The notes beneath the pieces were generated by a model, which was given only the letters and a program-made list of their open reading frames with translations, was not told where the DNA came from and did no database searches. From JBJXGF01 sp046153015 (lineage in GTDB: Bacteria; Actinomycetota; Acidimicrobiia; Acidimicrobiales; CAIXPF01): a DNA stretch of 12,906 bases. This document shows positions 1 to 6,746 of this stretch, in pieces. Made by a program: the position numbers and the translations under genes. How positions within the stretch are numbered: the first letter of the stretch is position 1; each line of letters opens with the position of its first letter. The DNA is taken from the NCBI GenBank assembly GCA_046153015.1, contig JBJXGF010000310.1, positions 1 to 12,906 of the forward strand. Reading direction: 5' to 3'.

Positions 1-127
1 CGGCGCGTTCGCCGTGGCCGTCGTGGTGGTGGCCCGGCGCCGGCCCCGGGATGCGTGGTCCCTCACGATCGCCGGCGCGCTCGCCGCGGTCGCCCTGCTG
101 GTGGCGAGCGGGCAGTCGCTCGTGTGA
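1..127 (+). CDS. C-terminal fragment of an integral membrane protein (5' end outside window)
   Basis: Reading in the frame that starts at base 2 gives 41 residues ending at a TGA (125-127). A hydrophobic run (AFAVAVVVVA) is followed by a basic cluster (RRRPR) and then a second hydrophobic run of about 20 residues (from LTIAG to LLVAS), ending GQSLV. This is the pattern of two membrane segments joined by a short positively charged, probably cytoplasmic, loop. Too little is present to name a family. The codons are strongly G/C-ending, as in the neighbouring genes. The stop lies 23 bp from the end of the convergent idi gene, so the two transcription units meet tail to tail here. The function is not recognised. 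Confidence 0.6.
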   Translation, partial: GAFAVAVVVVARRRPRDAWSLTIAGALAAVALLVASGQSLV

Positions 128-150
128 GCGCAGCGGCCGCCCCCGGCTCG

Positions 151-720
151 TCACCACCAGGCGGCGGCCCGCTCGAGCGCCGGGGCCAGCCATGGGGTGA
201 AGGCGTCGGGCGCCGAGGCGAACCACGCCGCCAGCTCGCCCTCGTCCACCCAGCGCCAGTCGCCGACCTCGGCCGGATCGGCTCGCACCGCCCCCGGCAC
301 GGCCCGGCCCACCAGCACGTGGTCCACCTCGCACTCGGCGAGCCCGGACGCGCGATCAAGGGCCGAGTAGCTGAACACGGCCACCGGCCTCAGCCCCGCC
401 CGCAGGCCGAGCTCCTCCCACACGCGCCGCCGCGCCGCGCGCAGCACGGTCTCGCCCGGCCTCGGATGCCCGCAGCAGCTGTTCGACCAGCGCCCGGCGA
501 AGTGGTACTTGGCCGCAGCGCGTCGCTGGAGCAGCAGCCGGCGGCGGGCGTCGAACACGAACACGGAGAAGGCGCGGTGACGCAGGCCCAGACGGTGGGC
601 CTCGATCTTGTCGCACGCGCCCAGCGCCCGGTCCCTCTCGTCGACGAGCACCACCTGCTCACGCGGCCCCACCCGCTCTCCGCCGCTCGGGCGGTTCGCT
701 TCGCTCACGCCGTTCGCCAC
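151..720 (-). CDS. idi: isopentenyl-diphosphate delta-isomerase, type I (Nudix fold)
   Basis: This cytoplasmic enzyme interconverts IPP and DMAPP, the priming unit for prenyl chains. In the 189-aa reading, the metal-site histidines are in AHRLGLRH (H42, H48) and CGHP (H85). The catalytic cysteine is C83 in SNSCCGHP, matching the NSVCGHP of E. coli Idi. A Nudix-like helix RRRVWEELGL covers 97-106, and ECEV (E129, E131) matches the catalytic/metal glutamates of E. coli ENEV. The length is normal for the family. The GTG at 720 overlaps the end of the upstream prenyl synthase gene by 16 nt. A second in-frame GTG at 708 would give a 4-nt GTGA overlap and a 185-aa protein. Neither has a clear ribosome binding site, so translation is probably coupled to the upstream gene. 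The family call is firm; the exact start is not. Confidence 0.93.
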   Translation of the reverse strand: MANGVSEANRPSGGERVGPREQVVLVDERDRALGACDKIEAHRLGLRHRAFSVFVFDARRRLLLQRRAAAKYHFAGRWSNSCCGHPRPGETVLRAARRRVWEELGLRAGLRPVAVFSYSALDRASGLAECEVDHVLVGRAVPGAVRADPAEVGDWRWVDEGELAAWFASAPDAFTPWLAPALERAAAWW

Positions 721-1838
721 ACGGCCCGGCGGGCCAGCGCCGTCAGCGCATCGGCGGCGTCGGGGCGCAGCTGCGCTGCGGCGAGCGCCCGTTCGGCCGT
801 CGACCAGAGCTCACCGATGCGGCGCTCGACCCGGCCGAGGGCGCCGCTGCACACGATCAGCTCCTGCAGCGAGGCCACCTCGGCGTCGGTGAGGTCACCG
901 GCGCCGAGCCGGTCGAGCAGGGCCAGGGCCCGGCCCGCGGCGCCGGGCGGCCCGCTCGACGCGGCGCGCGCCCGGGCCTCGTGCACGAGCATCGTCTCCT
1001 TGCCCTCCCGGAAGTCGTCGCCGAGCGGCTTGCCGGTAACGGCCGGGTCGCCGAACGCGCCGAGCACGTCGTCTCGGAGCTGAAAGGCTTCCCCGACCGC
1101 CAGCCCGAACGCCTCCAGCGCCCGGTCGGCATCGGCGCGCCGCGCCCGGTCGGGGTCGGGCTCGGGGCGCTCGGCGCCGGCCAGCGCGGCGCCCAGCCGG
1201 AGGGGACCCTCCACCGAGTAGCCGGCCGTCTTGTAGCGGATCACGGCCTCGAAGCGGGGCGAGCTCGGCGGGCGTTCGGCCGCGCCCCAGAGGTCCAGGA
1301 ACTGGCCCATGTGGAGCTCGATCTTCAGCCGGCAGAACTGGCGGCGCACCTCGGGGGGCAGCTCAGCGGCGAGCTGGTCGGCGTAGGCGAAAGCCAGATC
1401 GCCGAGCATCACCGCTACGCCCTCGCCGAAGCGGCGGGGCTCGCCCCGCCAGCCGTTGCGCACGTGAACCGCCTCCAACGCCCGGTGCACGCACGGGGCG
1501 TGACGGCGGGTGTCGGAGCCGTCCATCACGTCGTCGTGAACCAGCGCGAAGGTGTGGAGCATCTCCAGCGCGGCGCCCAGCTCCACGATCGCGGGGCGGG
1601 CCGCGTCGCCGCCGCGCCCCACGAAGCCCCAGAAGGCGAACGCAGGGCGCAGGCGCTTGCCTCCGCTGCGGACGAACCGCTCGAGCAGGTCGAAACCCTC
1701 ACCCAACGCGGGGTCGACTCGCCGCCAGCGGTCCGCCTCGCATTGCAGGAGCCCGAGCAGGCGCTGGTCGACCGCTCGGCGGACCGGCTCGAAGCTGTCG
1801 GCGGCGGCCGGCTGGGCGCGGGAGTCGCAGATGGTCAC
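705..1838 (-). CDS. class I polyprenyl diphosphate synthase (probable GGPP/FPP synthase, IdsA/CrtE-like)
   Basis: This is a trans-isoprenyl diphosphate synthase (377 aa) that condenses IPP onto an allylic diphosphate. Visible motifs are GGKRLRP (59-65), which binds IPP; the first aspartate-rich motif DDVMD (102-106) followed by DTRR; KTAGYS (203-208); and the second motif RDDVLGAFGD (255-264). In the second motif the third Asp of a classical DDxxD is Gly, a variant common in actinobacterial IdsA-type enzymes. The first motif has no two-residue insertion and the residue five before it is Phe97, which in type I enzymes goes with products of about C20 or shorter. GGPP is therefore the likeliest product, by inference only. 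The start is the GTG at 1836-1838, with no clear ribosome binding site. It is the first gene of an overlapping operon with idi, which feeds it DMAPP. Carotenoid, quinone or membrane-lipid fate cannot be told from this window. Confidence 0.93.
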   Translation of the reverse strand: MTICDSRAQPAAADSFEPVRRAVDQRLLGLLQCEADRWRRVDPALGEGFDLLERFVRSGGKRLRPAFAFWGFVGRGGDAARPAIVELGAALEMLHTFALVHDDVMDGSDTRRHAPCVHRALEAVHVRNGWRGEPRRFGEGVAVMLGDLAFAYADQLAAELPPEVRRQFCRLKIELHMGQFLDLWGAAERPPSSPRFEAVIRYKTAGYSVEGPLRLGAALAGAERPEPDPDRARRADADRALEAFGLAVGEAFQLRDDVLGAFGDPAVTGKPLGDDFREGKETMLVHEARARAASSGPPGAAGRALALLDRLGAGDLTDAEVASLQELIVCSGALGRVERRIGELWSTAERALAAAQLRPDAADALTALARRAVWRTA

Positions 1839-1926
1839 AGGTCACGCCTACCCACCGCAGCCGGCGAGCTAGTCGGGCTTGCCCCTCGGGCTGCGCTCCC
1901 AGCGCACCGCGGCTTGTGCTGTATCT

Positions 1927-1961
1927 GGGACATGCGCCCCCGTGGACGGGTTGTGTGTCCC
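1927..1961. repeat. long imperfect inverted repeat / stem-loop upstream of the prenyl synthase gene
   Basis: GGGACA (1927-1932) pairs with TGTCCC (1956-1961). The stem continues through wobble and Watson-Crick pairs to 1936/1952, and after a small internal bulge CCCG (1939-1942) pairs with CGGG (1947-1950) around a TGGA loop. The hairpin sits about 90 nt upstream of the GTG start of the prenyl synthase gene. No T-run follows on either strand, so it is not a classical intrinsic terminator. It could be a protein-binding palindrome, a 5'-UTR structure or the end of a transcript. Function unknown. Confidence 0.5.
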
Positions 1962-2044
1962 GGTGCGACCGCCCTGGCGACGCCGAGGCCGCACCCGCGT
2001 GGGATCCTTGCGGTGGTGCGAGAAGCCGACGGGAGGCCAAGGCG

Positions 2045-2152
2045 ATGACCTTCGGGGCCACCGCACGCCACGTCCTGCTGACGGCGCTGCTTCTGCCGCC
2101 ACGGCACGTGACGCCGACAACGGCGCTACTGATCAGACGGCGCTCTCGGTGA
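2045..2152 (+). CDS. possible 35-aa small ORF with a strong ribosome binding site
   Basis: An ATG at 2045 is preceded by GGGAGG (2031-2036) at 8-nt spacing, one of the best ribosome binding sites in the window. The product would be a 35-residue basic peptide with a short hydrophobic stretch (HVLLTALLLPP, residues 9-19) and a basic end (RRRSR). No family is recognised, and no plus-strand neighbour shares a transcript with it. Chance occurrence of an SD-like hexamer in such G+C-rich DNA is quite possible, so this is a candidate only. Confidence 0.18.
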   Translation: MTFGATARHVLLTALLLPPRHVTPTTALLIRRRSR

Positions 2153-2332
2153 TCGTGGACACGTACATCGCGCCCCGACGGAGACTTCCGATGGTTTGCC
2201 TTTCCTGGGCGTGAGCGCTTGGAAGCAGCCGCCGACCGCAGCAGTCTCCCCGGATTCCTTGAACCCAGCAGGCCGGCGCGTCTCACTGAAGCTGGAGCAC
2301 GCAACCGGCACGGCGGTACTGCAGCCCCCGAG

Positions 2333-2617
2333 CTAGTCCTCCGGGAGCGGGTCGGCCAGCACGTCGGCGGAGAGGGCGAGGGCGCGGGCCACGAGCGAGG
2401 CTCGGCCGATCACGCTGGCGAAGTAGTGCCCCGCGGCGTTCCCGTTGTTCATCGGGGGCTCGCCGAGCGAGCGGAGGAGCGCGGTCACGTCGTCCACCGG
2501 CTCGATCGGGGTCAGCTCGGGCAGCGGTTTGGGCGCCCGCCACGGGTCGGGCGGCGCCGGCCGCTTCTGCTGGGGCCGTCGGCGCTGGTTGGGGCGTTGC
2601 TGCGTGGCGCGGTTCAT
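2333..2617 (-). CDS. unrecognised 94-aa protein downstream of the SNF2 helicase
   Basis: The ATG at 2615-2617 lies 23 nt after the helicase stop, and GGAGG sits about 11 nt before it (long but plausible spacing). Residues 1-30 are rich in Q, R, K and P and probably disordered. Residues 37-54 (IEPVDDVTALLRSLGEPP) and 60-88 (from NAAGHYF to ADVLA) look helical, and the protein ends acidic (DPLPED). The conserved-looking core, normal codon use and tight linkage to the helicase argue that it is a real gene in the same operon. The open frame continues upstream into the helicase gene, but that part is arginine/proline-rich nonsense in the shadow of the helicase frame, so I take the ATG at 2617 as the start. 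Function is unknown. A small accessory or DNA-binding partner of the helicase is an inference from position and the basic N-terminus. Confidence 0.72.
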   Translation of the reverse strand: MNRATQQRPNQRRRPQQKRPAPPDPWRAPKPLPELTPIEPVDDVTALLRSLGEPPMNNGNAAGHYFASVIGRASLVARALALSADVLADPLPED

Positions 2618-2640
2618 CGGGTCGGGGTCCTCCAGGAGGG

Positions 2641-5600
2641 TCAGCGGTCGTCGTCGTCGCCGGCGAGCAGCTCGTCGGGGCGCAGGCCGAGGGCGAGGCG
2701 GAGCTGGTCGGTGTTCAGGTCGGCCAGCGAGCTCGACCGGGGCAGCACGAGGTTGGCGATGTGGCGCTTGCCCTCCACCACCTCCTCGACCCGCTCGTCG
2801 ACCGTGCCGGGGCAGACCAGGCGGTGCGAGATCACCGTGCGGTTCTGGCCGATCCGCCATGCCCGGTCCCGGGCCTGGTCCTCCACCGCCGGGTTCCACC
2901 AGCGGTCGTAGAGCACCACGTGGTTGGCGGCGGTGAGGTTGAGGCCGGTGCCGCCCGCCTTGAGCGAGAGCACCATCGCCCCGGGGCCTTCGCCGCTCTG
3001 GAACTCCGCCACCAGGCCGTCCCGCACCCCGCGGGGCAGGGACCCGTCGTAGCAGGACACGGTGAGGCCGGTGACCTCGCTCAGGTGCTGGGCCAGGCGG
3101 CGGCCCCACGACGCGAAGTGGGTGAACACGAGTATCCGCTCGCCGGCGGCGAAAACCGACTCGACCAGCTCCTCCAGCCGGGCCAGCTTGCCGGAGCGGC
3201 CGGCGAGGGGCTGCCCGTCGTCGCGGTAGGCGGCGGGGTGGTTGCAGATCTGCTTGAGCGCGGTGATCGCCGCCAGCACCGCGCCCTTCTTGGCCTCGCC
3301 GCCGAACTCGGGGTCGGCCACGTTGGTCACGAGCTGGTCGAGCACGGCCTGGTACAGGCCGATCTGCTCGGGGGTCATCGTGCAGTGGTCGAGCTCGTCG
3401 ATCTTGTCGGGCAGCTCGGCGGCCACCTCCGGCTCGGTCTTGGTGCGCCGGAACAGCAGGATTCCGTTGAGCGCCTTCAGCGCGGCCTCGCCGTCGCCGG
3501 CCATCTGCGCGATGAACGAGGGCCGCGTGCCCACGAGGCCCGGGTTGGTGAAATCGAGGATGGCCCAGAGGTCGCCGAGGCCGTTCTCGATGGGGGTCCC
3601 CGTGAGCGCCAGGCGGCTGCGGGCGGGGACTCGCCGAAGCTGCTGGCTGGTCTCGTTGGCCGGGTTCTTGATCGCCTGCGCCTCGTCGAGCACCACCCGG
3701 GCCCACTCGGCCTCGGCCAGCGCGTCGACGTCGCGCACCGCCGTGGCGTAGGTGGTGATCACCACGTCGGCGCCGGCGATGTCGCGGGCGAGGTCCGCCG
3801 CGGTGGCTCGGGAGGCGCCGTGGTGCACCACGACACGCAGCCCGGGCGCGAACCGCTTGGCCTCGGCGGCCCAGTTCCCCACCACCGCGGCCGGGGCGAT
3901 CACCAGCGCCGGGCCGGCGCCAGCGGTGCGGGCCACATGCGCCAGCACGGTCGGGGTCTTGCCGAGCCCCATGTCGAGCGCGAGGCAGCCGCCCAGCTCG
4001 GCGGCGTCGAGAAAGCCGAGCCACGCCAGCGCCTCGGCCTGGTAGGTGCGCAGCGTCCCGCTGAACCCCTCGGGCTGGGTGATCAGCTCCCGCGACGCCT
4101 CCTCCGCTCGGCTGAGGATGTCGTTCGCCCAGCTGTGCCCGTGCACGACCACCCCGCCGGCGAGGCCCGAGCCGTCGAGGCCGATGCTGTGGCGGAGGAT
4201 CTCGGCGCCGGTGAGCGAGGTGATCGACTCGCGCTCGGCCAGCGCCGCTGCGGCCTGCTCCAGGTCGGCGCGGTCAACCTCCACCCAGCGCCCCCGGGAC
4301 TGCACGAGGGGACGGGCCTGGCGGGCCAGCAGGCGGATGTCGGCGGCGGAGAGCTCCACGTCGTCGAACAGGACCGACCAGGCCACGTTGCTGAGGTCAC
4401 GGGCGCCGACCACCGTGCCGGTGGGCGCGTCGGCGAAGAGACGCAGTGAGGGCTTCGGCTTGCGCCGCGACAGCAGCGGCGCCCGCACCTCGAAGCCGAC
4501 CGCGGCGAGCATCGGGCCGAGCGTGGTGAGGAAGCGCCACGCTTCGTCCTGGCTGAGGGCCACGGTGCCGCGGCGGGCCATGCCCGCCCGGGCGAGCGCC
4601 GGGAAGAGCCGGTTGAGGCGGGCCCATTCAGCGGCGAGGGGCCGGGCGCCGGTCTCGGCCCGCAGGGCGGCGTCGATGGCGGTCACCTTGCCCTTGGGCG
4701 GCGCGGCAAGCACCGACACGAGCCACACGCCCTCCGAGTCGGGCGAGGACAGCTCCACGATCACTTTCGTGCGGGGGGTCGCGGTGACCGAGCGGGACCA
4801 TTGGTGCAGTCCGCGGGACATGTCGGTGGCCAGCGCCACCGGCGCCCGGAACGGGGAGCCGTCCATCCGGGCGATCACCGTGTCGTCCAGGTCGGTGGCG
4901 GTGTTGGCGGTCGGCGGCGAGGCGGGCAGCTCCATGCGCTCCACGCTCTCGGCCACCACCGCTTCGACCACCGCGGCGATGACCGCGTTCGCCACGGCGC
5001 GGCCGTCGCCCCCGCCGGCCGCGGCCATCGCGCCGGGCATCGAGCCGGCGAGCGCGTCGACCGCGGCGGTGTCGAGCAGGGCGGGCGACCAGCGCACCGC
5101 GGCGTCGACCAGGCGGCCCTCCGCCCGCTTGGCCACCCGCACCCCGGGCACGATCGAGCCGCGGGCCACGAGCCGGACGCCTTCCAGCGCAGCGCGGCCC
5201 AGCCACGCGAGGCTGGGCGCCACCGCGACCTCGTCGGGCGCGGCGGCCAACGCCACCAGCCAACCCAAGGCGTCGCGCAGGCCGATGCTCAACCCCTCGG
5301 CGCGGACGCCGCCGGGCAGCGTGACCCCGCGGTGGGGCTGCCAACCGAGCGGCGGGCCCCCTACGGCGGCGATCCGGGCCGACACCGCCTCACCGGGCTC
5401 GGTCGGCGCGCCTCGACCCCCGGCCCACACCACCACCTGGCCAGCCGCCCAGGAGGCCTGGAGCCGCACCGGCTCGGGCGGAGGCTCGCCCCCCGCGTCG
5501 GCCCCGCCCGCGGCGGAGGCTGCCTCGGGCGGCACGGGCCGCAGCCGCGCCGCCACCGCCCGCAGGCTGGCCAGGGTCTCGAGGAAGTCGGCGACCACCT

Positions 5601-5790
5601 GGTGGCGTTCGTCCTCGGGGAGCCGGCGGACCGAGGCGAGGTCCTCCTCGGTCTCGGAGATCAGCTGGTCGACGAGCTCAAGCGAGACGCGTTCGTCGGC
5701 CGCGAAGAGCGATTCGTCCTCGGCCGAGGCGCAGCCGTCGGCGATCGCCCAGACGGCCGCTTCGAGTTGTCGCCAGTCGGGCATCGGCAT
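2641..5790 (-). CDS. SNF2-family DEAD-box-like helicase/translocase with SNF2-associated domain (HelZ-like)
   Basis: This is a double-stranded-DNA translocase of the Swi2/Snf2 group (superfamily 2), 1049 aa. The C-terminal half carries the full ATPase set: motif I DMGLGKT (606-612), motif II DEAQ (702-705), motif III LTGTPIEN (729-736), motif V around SLKAGGTGLNL (942-952) and motif VI QARDRAWRIGQ (972-982). The DRWWNP signature is at 962-967. Residues about 430-570, including RGRWVEVD (499-506), resemble the bacterial SNF2-associated domain DUF3670 (PF12419). Residues 1-120 are not recognised. Size and architecture resemble mycobacterial HelZ (about 1000 aa). ATG codons at 5790 and 5784 are both possible starts, and neither has a strong ribosome binding site. 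Roles in repair, recombination, chromosome upkeep or defence are all known for relatives. The substrate cannot be told here. No SWIM zinc-finger gene, a common neighbour of such helicases, is adjacent. Confidence 0.95.
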   Translation of the reverse strand: MPMPDWRQLEAAVWAIADGCASAEDESLFAADERVSLELVDQLISETEEDLASVRRLPEDERHQVVADFLETLASLRAVAARLRPVPPEAASAAGGADAGGEPPPEPVRLQASWAAGQVVVWAGGRGAPTEPGEAVSARIAAVGGPPLGWQPHRGVTLPGGVRAEGLSIGLRDALGWLVALAAAPDEVAVAPSLAWLGRAALEGVRLVARGSIVPGVRVAKRAEGRLVDAAVRWSPALLDTAAVDALAGSMPGAMAAAGGGDGRAVANAVIAAVVEAVVAESVERMELPASPPTANTATDLDDTVIARMDGSPFRAPVALATDMSRGLHQWSRSVTATPRTKVIVELSSPDSEGVWLVSVLAAPPKGKVTAIDAALRAETGARPLAAEWARLNRLFPALARAGMARRGTVALSQDEAWRFLTTLGPMLAAVGFEVRAPLLSRRKPKPSLRLFADAPTGTVVGARDLSNVAWSVLFDDVELSAADIRLLARQARPLVQSRGRWVEVDRADLEQAAAALAERESITSLTGAEILRHSIGLDGSGLAGGVVVHGHSWANDILSRAEEASRELITQPEGFSGTLRTYQAEALAWLGFLDAAELGGCLALDMGLGKTPTVLAHVARTAGAGPALVIAPAAVVGNWAAEAKRFAPGLRVVVHHGASRATAADLARDIAGADVVITTYATAVRDVDALAEAEWARVVLDEAQAIKNPANETSQQLRRVPARSRLALTGTPIENGLGDLWAILDFTNPGLVGTRPSFIAQMAGDGEAALKALNGILLFRRTKTEPEVAAELPDKIDELDHCTMTPEQIGLYQAVLDQLVTNVADPEFGGEAKKGAVLAAITALKQICNHPAAYRDDGQPLAGRSGKLARLEELVESVFAAGERILVFTHFASWGRRLAQHLSEVTGLTVSCYDGSLPRGVRDGLVAEFQSGEGPGAMVLSLKAGGTGLNLTAANHVVLYDRWWNPAVEDQARDRAWRIGQNRTVISHRLVCPGTVDERVEEVVEGKRHIANLVLPRSSSLADLNTDQLRLALGLRPDELLAGDDDDR

Positions 5791-5821
5791 CCGTTCTTGC
5801 GAGAAGGCGCCCGTAGCGGCG

Positions 5822-5827
5822 ACGGTA
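5822..5827 (-). promoter_or_regulatory. possible -10 box for the SNF2 helicase gene
   Basis: On the minus strand TACCGT fits the actinobacterial TANNNT -10 pattern and lies 31 nt upstream of the helicase ATG. There is no convincing -35 at 16-18 nt. It would give the helicase its own promoter, separate from the AlkD-like gene upstream. Short motif, weak support. Confidence 0.22.
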
Positions 5828-5884
5828 CGACGCCGGGCGCTCTATGGAGCTGGCGCGGCCGACGCGCACGCAGCCCCCCGGCCG

Positions 5885-5930
5885 GACCACCCGCCCGTGC
5901 TGCACCAGCAAACGGGGCGCCGGGGTGGTC
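5885..5930 (-). terminator. strong stem-loop after the AlkD-like gene, possible terminator
   Basis: GACCACCC (5885-5892) is a perfect 8-bp inverted repeat of GGGTGGTC (5923-5930). Inside it, GCCCGT (5893-5898) pairs with ACGGGGC (5912-5918) around a one-base bulge, and GCTG (5899-5902) pairs with CAGC (5906-5909) around a 3-nt loop. The folded element begins 35 nt after the AlkD-like stop in its direction of transcription. No U-tract follows, which is common in actinobacterial terminators but leaves the call uncertain. A structured leader of the helicase mRNA is the alternative. Confidence 0.4.
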
Positions 5931-5965
5931 GAAATGGGGCGCACGCTCGACCCGCGAGATCCACC

Positions 5966-6742
5966 CTACTGCGCCCGGGGCGCAGAACCGGGGATCGGCC
6001 CCCGCTTTCCCCCTCGTTGGCGAGCGGCGAGGATCTCGGCCTGCTGCGGCGGGGTCAGCGGCTTGAGCGCCTCCCGCAACGTCACGGTCGAGCAACGCGT
6101 CGCTCGGCGCCGCACCCATTCGGCCACGAGCTCGGGCCGGCGGCGCCCGGCTTCGCGCAGCGCCCACCCGATGGCCTTGCGAATGAAGAACTCCTGCTCG
6201 TCGAGCAGCACGTCGGCGTAACGGGAGAAGCGCCCGAAACCCTCGCTCTCGCCGCGGCGCAGGCTGGGCAGCAGCGCCAGCAGCGCCGAGCGGCGGATCC
6301 AGAGCTCGGCGTCGCCGACCCAGCGGTCGAGGACCGCGCCCATCGCCGCGTCGCGGCCCGCCAGCTCGCCGGCCACGCCTATCGCCAGGCGGTCCGCCAG
6401 GGCCCATGTCTGGGATTCCCGCAGCAGCCGCTCCAGCAGCGGCGCGTCCCGCGCGTCGAGCAGGTCCACGCCGGCGCAGAGCAGCTCGGCTGCGGCCAGC
6501 CGCAGCTCGTGCACAGGTCGAGCCCAGAGCGCGGCGGCCAGCGCAACCAGCTCGTCATGGGTGAGCGGCGGGCCATCCCGGTAGACGCGGCGGGCGACGG
6601 CGCGGACATGGGGCACCGAGGCCCCGTAGTGGGTCAACCGGCTCTTCAGGTAGGCCCGTTCGCGCTCGGCCCGCGTCGGGTTCCCGCCGGCCGCCAGGGC
6701 CCGGTCGATCTCCGCCGCCGCCTCGGGCTCGCCGCCCCGCAT
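5966..6742 (-). CDS. AlkD-type DNA alkylation-repair glycosylase (HEAT-like repeats)
   Basis: This is a 258-aa member of the DNA alkylation repair enzyme family (PF08713), which excises cationic alkylated bases such as 3-methyladenine and 7-methylguanine without flipping them. The protein is all alpha-helical HEAT-like repeats. The residues that form the active cleft in B. cereus AlkD (W109, D113, W187) have counterparts here at W113, D117 (TWALADRL) and W193 (FFIRKAIGWALRE). WIRRSAL (148-154) is another family signature. The ATG at 6742, 4 nt after the stop of the amidohydrolase gene, fits the family length. A longer reading to 6859 adds 39 low-complexity residues that overlap that gene and is rejected. 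The C-terminus from about 238 is basic. Cotranscription with the amidohydrolase is likely, although the two functions are unrelated. The family is firm; base specificity is unknown. Confidence 0.93.
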   Translation of the reverse strand: MRGGEPEAAAEIDRALAAGGNPTRAERERAYLKSRLTHYGASVPHVRAVARRVYRDGPPLTHDELVALAAALWARPVHELRLAAAELLCAGVDLLDARDAPLLERLLRESQTWALADRLAIGVAGELAGRDAAMGAVLDRWVGDAELWIRRSALLALLPSLRRGESEGFGRFSRYADVLLDEQEFFIRKAIGWALREAGRRRPELVAEWVRRRATRCSTVTLREALKPLTPPQQAEILAARQRGGKRGPIPGSAPRAQ

Positions 6743-6746
6743 CGGC

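Larger units (their letters stand above)
1839..2332. other. intergenic spacer without a convincing gene
   Basis: This 494-bp spacer separates the minus-strand helicase/94-aa unit from the minus-strand isoprenoid operon, so it should hold the end of the first transcript and the promoter of the second. The six-frame readings are arginine/proline-rich, have no family signature and lack the third-position G/C pattern of the neighbours. By eye, 2100-2300 is less G+C-rich than the flanking genes. The contents worth noting are the hairpin at 1927-1961, the short ORF at 2045-2152, a direct repeat GTGACC-T-GTGACC on the minus strand across the GTG start (1833-1845), and a 6-bp hairpin at 2252-2266 that pairs fully only in minus-strand RNA (one G-U pair). 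I found no tRNA, IS end or good -35/-10 pair. Confidence 0.6.

Noticed and set aside
151..1838. A carotenoid or terpenoid biosynthetic cluster
   Set aside because: Only idi and the prenyl synthase are present; no phytoene synthase, desaturase or cyclase within the window.
1879..2214. 111-aa plus-strand open frame in the spacer
   Set aside because: No family similarity, no good ribosome binding site, composition unlike the neighbouring genes.
2252..2266. GGATTC...GAACCC resembling a tRNA T-arm on the minus strand
   Set aside because: The loop is only 3 nt and no acceptor, anticodon or D arm can be built around it.
2618..4024. N-terminal extension of the 94-aa protein frame to 563 aa
   Set aside because: The extension overlaps the helicase core in another frame and is low-complexity; only the last 94 residues look like real protein.
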